Shown: positions 35,350-44,281 of the stretch, piece by piece
How the letters are laid out: the number at the start of each line of letters is the position of its first letter
Position numbering within the stretch: position 1 is the stretch's first letter
DNA from: Jackrogersella multiformis
Taxonomy: Eukaryota > Ascomycota > Sordariomycetes > Xylariales > Hypoxylaceae
DNA: 64,000 nt
Direction: 5' to 3'
Assembly (NCBI GenBank): GCA_902806575.1
Contig: CADCXD010000011.1
Location: forward strand, 806,001 to 870,000
Made by a program: the position numbers and the translations under genes
The notes under the pieces: model-generated
Databases searched by the model: none
What the model was told of the DNA's origin: nothing
What the model saw: only the letters and a program-made list of their open reading frames with translations

Positions 35350-37195
35350 TTATAAAAATCGACTTTAAGTTAAGATTTTATTTAATTAAAATTAAGGAAA
35401 AAAACGAATAAAAAATAACATTTTGTTATAAGTATAACTTTTTTAAATACTTAATAATATTATTCGGATTAATTAACGTTTTTATAACCTTTTAATTAAT
35501 AATAAATAATATCTTTCGAAATTTTATCGATTTAAACCTTTTAATATACTTAAATAATTTCTTTATTTATATAAATACGATAAAAAAATACGATAAAATT
35601 ATTAAAAAAGTTTTAAAAAAACTTATAAAACATTATTTAATAATTAATTTATAAAAGTATTTTTAAAAAGTATAAAAAGTAAATTTTTTAAGATATATTA
35701 TCGAAATAAATAATATTTTAATAACTTAAAATAAAATCGATTATATTAATAATTAAAAAGTACTTAAATCCTTTAAAAAAATTTAATAATTTATCGATTT
35801 TATAAACTTTTATTAACGATTTATAAAAAAATTCTCGGAAATAATAAAGCCGATTATTAACGTAAATAAAAAAGATAAAAAGGATTAAAAATAAACCGAA
35901 AAAATAAACAAATCCTTTAAAAAATTTAAATTTTAATTTATTTAAGTTTTTATTATAATATATTTTAATTTTTTAAAATAAACTTATATTAAAACCGATA
36001 TATCGGATTATATTATTAACGTCGTTCTTTTTTAAAAAAATAAATAAAATAAACTTAAATTAATAATTTATTACTTTTATAAACTTATACCGGTAAAAAT
36101 AAATTATAAAATTTATAATAAAGAATTATTAATTATAATAAACTTTTTCGAAAAATAATATTAATACTTAAAAAGTATTAAATATTAAATTAAAATTTAA
36201 CTTATTTTATAACGGTTAAAGTTTTAAATTAACGTTAAACTCGATAAGTATAAAAATTATTATTATATTAATTTATTATTAATTACCGATTAAAAAAATA
36301 AAATAATAAAGCCGATATTTTCTTTAAATTACCGTAATATTAACCTAAAAAAAGGAGAGTTAAAAACCAGCTTATAAAATCGGTCTTATAAAATAAACAT
36401 TTTTCGTACTTTTAAGGAACTTTATTCGCTTTTTTAACAGTTATTTTCGTTATATTAAAAAAACTATATAACTTTACTACCCTTAATTAAGCTTTCAACG
36501 TTATAAAAAGATTAAGAAAAGTAATTATTAATAACCCGGAATATATTACATAAATTATACACCTTTTTAAAAACGTTATCCTTTAAAATAATCTTTTATA
36601 CCGAAAAAATAATCTTTAAATACTTATAAAACTTTAAAAAAAAGTTATTTCTTTTAAATATAATACCTTTATTACTAAATATATAAAAATAAATAAAACC
36701 TTAAAATTAATTACTTAAAACTTTTAATAATTAAACATTAAAAATATTATTCGAGATTACGTACGAGGCTATTTAAAATATTAATAAAATAAGATCTTTT
36801 ATTACGCCTTATATAAATATTTTTAATTAATAAAATTATATTATAAACCTTAATTAATAATAATAATAAACTTTATTATAAACTTTCCTTTATTAAACGA
36901 TTATAATTTTATTTAAGTAATAATAAATTTATTTTTAAAAATAACTTACTTTATCCTTTTTAAGATAAAAAGAAAAAAATCTAATAATTTAATTAAAATC
37001 TTTACCAAATAATATTAAAAATTATATAATATATTATTAAATATTATTTTTAATAAAAACTTTAAATTTACTTTTTATATTTAAAAAGATTTTTTTAAAT
37101 TAATAAGAATTAAATCCCGTATAAATATTACGTTTTACTTATAAACTAATAGCTAAATAAAACGCTTTAATTAAATCTTAAAAATTTACCTTAAA
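35350..37195 (+). pseudogene. RIP-degraded pol (RT, RNase H, integrase)
   Basis: Reading through stops shows three Ty3/Gypsy blocks. (1) About 35355-35720: reverse transcriptase, with FKYLI..FGLIN followed by IYLNN where the family has YLDD; both Asp codons were turned to Asn by G-to-A change. (2) About 36230-36330: the RNase H C-terminal block ending in NYRLKK..NNKADI. (3) About 37055-37195: the integrase core, with conserved spacing around FKFT, IKSR and RFN, and stops where Trp or Gln stood. All alterations fit C-to-T or G-to-A. Gag and protease were not located with confidence. Confidence 0.85.
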
Positions 37196-37908
37196 ACCTT
37201 CGTTAATTACGAAATAAATAATTAAAAAAACCTTTTCGTAATAATTAAATTTATTTATAATAATATTACTTTATTATTAATATAACTTATACTTTTTTAT
37301 ATTAATTATAATTATTATTTAATCGTTTATAACTTTTTTATAAATACTTTATATAATTTAAAAAATAAATTATATATATATTAAATAATATAAGTATAGT
37401 AAAAAATATAAAAATACTTAAAATAAAACCGCTAATAAATAAAAAAATAAGTAAATAAATAACGAAAAAATATATTAACTTTTTAAAAGAAATAATTCGT
37501 AATGTTTAATATAAAAAATATTAAAATTAAACGCTTTATTAAAAAACTAAATAAAAAGCTTTTAAAACTTTTTAAAATTTAATAAATAATCTTTTTTATA
37601 ATAATAAAACTTACTTTACTTAAAGGTTAAAAAATATATAATTCGTTTTATATTTTACTTATCGAACCTTATCGCGTTAATAATTAAAAACTATTAAGTA
37701 AAATAAGTTATAAACTTTATTAAAAACTAAAATAAAATAAAATATCTTATAAAATAAAAAAGTTAACCGGTTAAAAAATATTAAACTTAAAAACTTTATA
37801 AATATATATTTAATAATAAAATAAAAGTAATAATTAAATTATTCTATAAGTAATATGCCGATAAACCTCGTGATTTTATAATCTTTTAAAATGTTTAAAA
37901 TCGAGCAT

Positions 37909-37926
37909 TAAGAAAAAAAAAGTTAA
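37909..37926 (+). other. Candidate polypurine tract
   Basis: Purine-rich run (AAGAAAAAAAA) immediately before the 3' LTR, where second-strand DNA synthesis of an LTR element is primed. RIP enriches A, so the purine bias is partly secondary. Confidence 0.45.
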
Positions 37927-38239
37927 TATTATATAAATAAGCTTTATAAAGTAAAATATAATTAATATATATATATAAATTAATAAATATAAAATATATT
38001 AAAACTTATAAAATAAAATTATTAAATAAAATTAATTAAAAGACTTAATTAATATATATAAGATTAAACTAATAAGATTAAAAAGGCGCTAACGGCGCTT
38101 AAGGAGATATTCAAATTATATATATATAAGTCATTACGCCTCGCTTCGTAAGAAGAGATAAAAGGTAAGGACCTTAAGACCATAAAGAATTATTACTCGA
38201 ATTTAAACTACAGTTCTAAGCCCTATTGCCCTTATCACA
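37927..38239 (+). repeat. 3' LTR of the Gypsy element
   Basis: 313 bp, same length as the 5' copy. Its inner part is RIP-mutated but its last 150 bp (from about 38090) retain many C bases in CA context, opposite to the matching part of the 5' LTR. Confidence 0.88.
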
Positions 38240-38784
38240 GTTATAGTCCCAGGATGTAGACCGCTGTCATGAAATGCGAATTGCCGTGAGGCGTTGAAGA
38301 GTTGGTGATAGGTAGATACGAGAGGAGTAGTTCTAGGATACCAGAAGGTAATCCTATGTTAAGCTAACCAGATGATCCGAATTTCAATTCGATAAACGAC
38401 AGGAATAATTCGAAGAACCTAAGTGCTACCTAGGTAGTTTAGGTGGAAAATAATACCCTTGCACGGCGAAATGTCATCTAAGTTAAAAAAAGAAATCGTT
38501 TGGAATGTGTGCTAAACAGGTTTTGTATGACGTTTAGTAATGTTGATAGTTGGTTTAGAGAAGCCGAGGGCTTGAAAGGAATGGAACCAGAAAGAATTTC
38601 GCTGCGCACAACATGTTCGACGTGTAGTGAGTAGACGTGAAATTTATAGAATGACTTTCAAGGGGCTACATACATGATTAGGTACTTTAGGTAGGTCGCC
38701 TACAAACTGCCTAATTCAGCCCGAATAATACATTCGGATGACACCCATACCTGTTCCCAACTATCAGTATCCATTAGGTTATGC
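38240..38784. other. Unique DNA between retrotransposon and next gene
   Basis: About 550 bp of normal composition with a CTACCTAGGTAG palindrome at 38427-38438. It contains the 3' end region of the hydroxyacid dehydrogenase gene. Confidence 0.5.
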
Positions 38785-39913
38785 TTAGTACCCGTGATCA
38801 GTAAACACAGTAGCCATCGTCTCGCCCTGATGCCACCGTAGTATGTTATCAACCTGCTGCTGATACATTCCCGTTATGTTTTCTTCCTCGACATAGCCCA
38901 TGTGCGGCGATAACACTACCCGACTTCTGCCTTCCTCTCCCCATTTTGTTGTCCTCCACTCACTGGACGTGGGCAATGGCTCTATTTCATACACATCCAA
39001 TCCTACACCACGTATCGACCCCTTATTAGCTACCTCGAGCAGGTCATCCTCTACCACAATCGGGCCTCGGGATGTGTTGATGAAAAATGCCGCCTTCTTC
39101 ATTTTTGCTAAATCATCTTTCGTTATCAAGCCCCTGGATCGATCTGACAGCACAAGCTGGACGCTGACTACATCCGCAGAAGTGAAAAGATCGTCTCGGC
39201 TGACCACCTTGAAGGTTTTATTTCCGTTCTCGTCCTCTACTGGTAGACCGGCAGCCTTGGCCTTCTCGTCGGCCGCTTCTTGGGTCAGATTCGTGCTCCA
39301 AGCTACGATTCTCATGCCGAAAGCGATGTGCATTATTCTCGAGACTGATACGCCTAGTCTACCAAGCCCAATAGTACCGAACACCTTTCCTCCCAGCCCG
39401 GTCGCGTAGGTCGTCTGCCAACCTCCAGCCTTCATCACAGTGTCGTCTTGCGGGATGTTTCTTGCAAGGGCAAGAATCAGGGCAACACAATGCTGTGTAG
39501 TACTGTCTGGGTTCTGCTTTTCTACAATAGTTCCAGCCACGGGTATTCCACGTGCCGAACATGCCTTCACGTTGATGGATGCGTTACGGCCTCCTGTTGT
39601 GAGGAGCAGCTTGAGGTTTGGAAGTCGATTGACGAGTTCTGCTGGGAACGGTGTCCTCTCCCTCATGGAAGCTGGACCTGTCAGACATTCACGGATATCA
39701 TGGGTTTGTCTAATAAGACTTACAAATGATGTCAAACGGTTCGAGACGCTTAACTAATTCATCTTTGGAATCTTGGAGGGTATTTGGGTGATTGTAGGGA
39801 AGAAGCGTTTCGGTGAAAGTCGTCACCTCATACCCAGAGGACTGTAGCTTCTCGAAGATTGGTTCAGATAACCTTTGATAGTCGTCTAATACAGCAATCC
39901 TTGTTGAGGCCAT
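38785..39913 (-). CDS. D-isomer-specific 2-hydroxyacid dehydrogenase
   Basis: Exons 39913..39724 and 39677..38785 on the minus strand, 360 residues. It reduces 2-oxoacids to D-2-hydroxyacids (or the reverse) with NAD(P)H. Visible: substrate loop TTGGRNASI with the likely anion-binding Arg region, Rossmann GTIGLGRLG, INTSRGPIV, catalytic-dyad region DVYEIEPLP (Glu) and SPHMGY (His). The 16-17 residue insertion after the Rossmann strand (AAGLPVEDENGNKTF) is common in fungal glyoxylate-reductase-like members. The precise substrate cannot be read. The 46-bp intron is GTAAGT...GACAG. It lies between the dead Gypsy element and the second telomere-type repeat, but looks intact and not RIP-affected. 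Confidence 0.87.
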
Positions 39914-41458
39914 GATTAATCCTGAAAGCTTGAGTATGCCAGTAGAATTCTCAAAGTCAAGCCTGATTATGGAACTCTGAACGTCTAACCTAAGTCATTG
40001 GTACCGTTAAATATATGGGTAGTTGAGAAGTCCACGAGCGGAGGCGATGACGCCTTCGCGCCTATATGGAATCTCCACTTTGTGCCGGTTATTGTCCGCC
40101 CTATTCCGGCAACGTCCGTCGATACCCGACCGACCCGTGGTTTGCACCTAAAAATGAATCCAGAAAAGTAATGCCGGTGATTGCGGTTTCAAGTAATAAT
40201 TATATTTTCCCCTTATTTTGGCACTATTATTATAATATTTGTTGATATATCTTATATGATGTTAAAAATTAAGTATAAAGAGGTTACAACGTAGTTAGCT
40301 TTCGTAGCTGCTATTTAAATATATTAAGGACTAAAAAGATTTGAATACTAATATGTAAAAGGTAATACGATAAAATCTATTATTATTTAAGTACGATATT
40401 ATTACTCTAAGGATTAAGAACTCCTGCAATATAAAACCCTTATTACGATATTTCAACAGATGATCGACGATTCTAGACTTGATATTAGAATAGCCGTCCT
40501 CCTAGGTCAGGCGATGACGGTGATGTTAATTCAGTCATGTTTATTCCTCTGCCCAAGACACAGCATAGTCCAGACCCAGCGAATACTAACGGATCTACTA
40601 CAGATCAGGATGGCGTACCTATGGTATCTTTTTGCAATTACTATATTAAGAAATCTGTTAACATTCCTTAACGAAAGTCAGCATATAACACGTACGACTG
40701 GCTCGTTAACGAGTACCTCGTCCTTTTCGTTATCACTAAATTTAAGGTGATAATATGACAGGGTTAGGGTTAGGGTTACGATCTCTATCGCATCCTTACA
40801 TAAAACCAAGTTAAGAAGGGGATCAGTTTTGCAATAAAGAGGATTGTGTATTAAACAAAAGAGATTTTACGGATATAACGATTTCAGATAAAGTTAAGAG
40901 GTAAATATTGTAAATCAGTTTGTAAGTACTTACAAAGCACTTCACGAGGGTATATCGAAACTAAAGAAACCAGGCACTTTTCAATTACATACATCTGATA
41001 TCAGGTATGTACCTATCCTTCAACTAATTTAAGTAGGCTGTTTTCCCCCTTGACGGTGCCACCGCTCTTTATACTTTGAAGCTAAGTATGATTGTGCAAA
41101 AATATAGCTTCTAGAGGCTGAGGGTCGATCGAAAAAATGACAGTGAGATGGAATGCTTGATAACCGATTATTTGTCTATTATTAATACATTTTGATGTTT
41201 GTGTATATTCTTGCCCATAGGTTATATTTATTATCGGGGCTTAAGCAAACATCTCCAGATAATACTGAGGGCCAGTTTCATCTTAAGCCTAAATCCAATT
41301 TTCCGGGTTCGATTCATCTTTTCCATTTTTTATATCTCCTATTTTACTTTAATATTTGAAAAAAGAGAAAACCCCAGGTCGAGGAAAATTAAAACCTATA
41401 TTTTTACAATAGAATCCAGGTTTATATCCGCAAAGTTCCGAAGAGTAAAGCAATCAAC
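39914..41458. other. Intergenic region with RIP-like patch and telomere-type repeat
   Basis: About 1.5 kb. A strongly AT-rich patch (about 40190-40450), where C sits mostly in CG or CT, looks like an old RIP-touched remnant. The TTAGGG block at 40761 follows. A 96-codon ORF at 40460-40750 has no recognisable feature. The last 150 bp lead into the small Cys-rich gene. Confidence 0.5.
40761..40778 (+). repeat. Interstitial telomere-type repeat (TTAGGG, 3 units)
   Basis: Perfect 18-base GGGTTA array on the + strand, opposite in orientation to the CCCTAA block at 31581. Confidence 0.9.
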
Positions 41459-41800
41459 ATGGCAAATATCACTTGTCCGTCTATCGATCACCATTCAAAT
41501 CCTCCCACCACCAACGATTACTTCCTCACAAGTATACTGAGCCCGGCGGAAGCAGCTATCATGACGTGTTGTCAACCGAACCCCGTGAACCTGATAGATG
41601 ACTGCTTCGTCTGGTGCGACATGCCCTCAAAATATTCTAATGATATGAACAACGAAATTAGTTTCACGAACTGTGTGGCTCAGCATGGAGCTAACTCTAC
41701 CGACATCGAGGTCAGTTTAAGAAGTATGGCGTCAAGGCCCACGTTCAGGCTTGGATTAATCGCTGCATTGATATTAATCAGCCTTATCTACATTGCATGA
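41459..41800 (+). CDS. Small Cys-rich protein with C-terminal membrane anchor
   Basis: Intronless, 113 residues, good start context (AACATGG). Seven cysteines: ITCPS near the start, then a TCCQPNP, DDCFVWCDMP and FTNCV core. The last 17 residues are hydrophobic (RLGLIAALILISLIYIA), so it would be tail-anchored or, if a hidden leader exists, GPI-like. No N-terminal signal peptide is visible. I do not recognise a named family. The even cysteine spacing, several NS/NN-type Asn residues and the anchor argue for a real gene rather than a chance ORF. It is divergent from the hydroxyacid dehydrogenase and convergent with the DUF8021 gene. Function unknown. Confidence 0.6.
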   Translation: MANITCPSIDHHSNPPTTNDYFLTSILSPAEAAIMTCCQPNPVNLIDDCFVWCDMPSKYSNDMNNEISFTNCVAQHGANSTDIEVSLRSMASRPTFRLGLIAALILISLIYIA

Positions 41801-42213
41801 GATAAAGTAAGGAGTTTGCGTTCTCTGGAACTATTAGGTCTGCTGACTTGCGTCTGGGCTACTGTATGAAGATTTTCAGGGGTTATTAATATTACTGAAT
41901 ATAACACTTTTAATCATACACAATGCGTACAGAGAGGCACATATGTTTTAGTAGAAGGTGAAACTACTTAGACGAACATGGCAGGATGCTGATCTTGAGA
42001 AGTATCCGTCCAACCATTAATAATAGCTAAGCCCTAAATTATTCTTTAAATCAAAAACTTTAGGCCCATTTCAAGGAAAGACATCGTTAGAGACATTCGA
42101 GCGTCTATATCCTAAGAGTGTATATTACACGTAAACACTACGCAATAGTCGTCTACGTAGGCCTGTTATAGAAAATAAACAGAGCTTTTAGGAGTAGAAA
42201 TCTCATTTCATAA
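41801..42213. other. Convergent 3' region
   Basis: About 410 bp between two convergent genes. Nothing recognisable. Confidence 0.5.
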
Positions 42214-43014
42214 CTACTGCATAACTGTCACTGTATGTACGTATTTCACCTTCCCCCCTTCGAGCCGTACTTCGTGCGAGTCTGGCAAGCTCCCAAGGGA
42301 ATCAAAGGAACACAGAACATCTACCGACCCAATCGTCTCGTCGATAACATACCGGCGATTCCCGTTCGGTTGAGCGCTCCCACCATGAGGCAGCGTCGCT
42401 CCACAGGGCCGTGTAAGCGCAGATCCCTCGACACGTTCGCAATCAGTTCCCCATGGAATTGAATCCGCCGCCTTAGCATCCGTCCACATGTCAAGGTACG
42501 CATCTCCGACGCGCTTGAGCTCATCCCGACCAACCCTCTGCCCTTCGTCGAGCGTACCCCAATTTTCCTTCTGGATATACCCTAGCGTCTGCTGGGCATT
42601 GAAGAAGAGCGCACCAGTTGTCGCCACGATGCTATCGATCAGGGCGATCGAACTAGTATCATCCCCTTCATGCCGAATCTGTGTCGAGATCACATATGGC
42701 TTGGAACCTGTCGCCGAAATCAACATCGTGTAGCTAGCACACTCTATTGTGTCGGCCGTAGATCGGTTGAGATCTATCTTCAACGGCTGGCTCAGAACGC
42801 CGGTTTTGATATCTGCCACTTTGTTGTTGACCTGATACGTAAAGTTGGTCGCGGATAGCTTAAGACTGTCGATATTCCCACTGGTCTGCGCCGCGATATA
42901 GCTCTCTGCCGCTGCCAACAGCCCCTCGCGAGTGCACTCTGCTGAAGCGACCGTAGATCCCAACGTCAGAATTGCGATGGCCATAGTGGCCAGTCTTGAG
43001 TTTATCCCAATCAT
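42214..43014 (-). CDS. Secreted protein of DUF8021 type
   Basis: Intronless, 266 residues. A clear signal peptide (LATMAIAILTLGSTVASA, cleavage near residue 26) is followed by a mature part beginning ECTREGLLAAAESYIAAQTSG. That opening, then YQVNN, and the later GLL/C pattern fit the fungal DUF8021 domain as I remember it. Cys residues (AEC, IEC, DC, PC, LC) may form disulfides. The domain occurs alone in secreted proteins and also fused to oxidases in some fungi. No catalytic motif is visible. Role unknown; probably extracellular, maybe associated with plant interaction or secondary metabolism. The family name is from memory, so moderate certainty. Confidence 0.72.
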   Translation of the reverse strand: MIGINSRLATMAIAILTLGSTVASAECTREGLLAAAESYIAAQTSGNIDSLKLSATNFTYQVNNKVADIKTGVLSQPLKIDLNRSTADTIECASYTMLISATGSKPYVISTQIRHEGDDTSSIALIDSIVATTGALFFNAQQTLGYIQKENWGTLDEGQRVGRDELKRVGDAYLDMWTDAKAADSIPWGTDCERVEGSALTRPCGATLPHGGSAQPNGNRRYVIDETIGSVDVLCSFDSLGSLPDSHEVRLEGGKVKYVHTVTVMQ

Positions 43015-44281
43015 GATAATAAGACTCGCTATCGCAATGAAAAACTCCGTATTCTGAGTAGTTGAGGTAATCCTTATTACCTCGACAAACTACCGAAGAT
43101 TTACATCGGCCCCGTAATCAGGGTAGCGCGAGCCGGTTGCATATAAATAATACCATAATATCTCAATTTAAGAAGCTAGGAGGCATAGAATAAATATGCC
43201 GTGCTGAATGCGGAGGTCACTCCTTGCTATATTGACTGTCCCCGCGGAAATATATACCAATGTAACGTCGATATCCAAGGCTTCAAATACCTACACGTAA
43301 AATGAAATTTTACTTAGCACTGATTTGTTTTCTCCACGTGTTATAATAGTTGCTTGCCAGAGCTATGTTAGTTCAGGGACCAATGAATGATAAATAATCT
43401 ACTAGCGACCTTGAAGATACGGCTGTGATGCGTCATAGTTATAGAATCTTTAACTTCGACTCAATAATGATAAGATTTTAATTCATTCACATGGGAGCAG
43501 TGTAAATTCGAAAATGAGGATAAAAGGGGTAACCTCAAGGAAATCAATATAAGAGTATATACTGTTTTAATACATGTATGGTCTCGGATATTCATTAAAC
43601 GGGATTTGCACCAATCGGTATACCCCTTTTTTTTCAGATGACTAAATCTACCCTCACTCTTAATTCAGTTTCGATAAATCTCTAAGATTAAGCAAAACAT
43701 GAGTCAATTCGTTTTAGTTGAAAATTTACCACACCAATAAATATGCAGCATTTGTTTTCTCTAAGTCACATCATCAAATCATAAAATCCTTGCCAGGATA
43801 CGACCCGGTTGGCCCCCGCATAGGCAGAGATTATCCTACTATCCCACGCAATATGCCAACCGGCTAAATGATCTAGGAGTATCTTATGCGGAGTATGTAG
43901 GAGATGGTGATATCGAACCGCATATGTTGCAGATTTAACTATATAATATATAGCCTACACTGACAAAACCATCCATCCTAATGTCGATCCTGAGATTCAG
44001 ATTACACGATGCGTGGTATTCTTCTTATTTTCAATGGGAGCGGGTATTCTGGGTTTTGGGAAATGTCAGGTACACATACTACATAGATCTGATACCAAGA
44101 CTTGGGTAAAGCTCATCCGGTAGGCTATTTTTCAAGCAATTGCTTAGCTGTGTATCCCTTATGGCCTCCGGAAATGCGTCATAAACTCATAGCTTGAAAA
44201 GGAGCAAGTCTGGAGCGCCACGTCGTCCAATTTGACTCGCGATTCTAACTCCATTCGCTCATATATTGGGTTGTCAACATC
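43015..44281. other. Promoter region of DUF8021 and GH3 genes
   Basis: About 1.3 kb between divergent genes, moderately AT-rich. It contains a GGCTAA box at 43862. No gene. Confidence 0.5.
43862..43867 (+). promoter_or_regulatory. GGCTAA box, candidate XlnR/Xyr1 site
   Basis: Exact GGCTAA, 420 bp upstream of the beta-xylosidase ATG. Same sequence and distance as before the xylitol dehydrogenase gene. Six bases alone are weak evidence. Confidence 0.35.

Larger units (their letters stand above)
31764..38239 (+). mobile_element. RIP-inactivated Ty3/Gypsy LTR retrotransposon
   Basis: A 6476-bp element bounded by two 313-bp direct repeats of equal length that start TG and end CA. Flanking 5-bp candidate target duplications are GTTAC (31759-31763) and GTTAT (38240-38244). 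Between about 31.85 and 38.08 kb the sequence is extremely AT-rich; the remaining C bases are mostly in CG, CT or CC while CA and TG are scarce, the classic RIP signature on both strands. Pol remnants occur in the order RT, RNase H, integrase, which is Ty3/Gypsy order. Many stop codons make it inactive. Confidence 0.93.

Noticed and set aside
40460..40750. 96-codon ORF with some hydrophobic residues
   Set aside because: No signal peptide or domain, next to AT-rich relic DNA.
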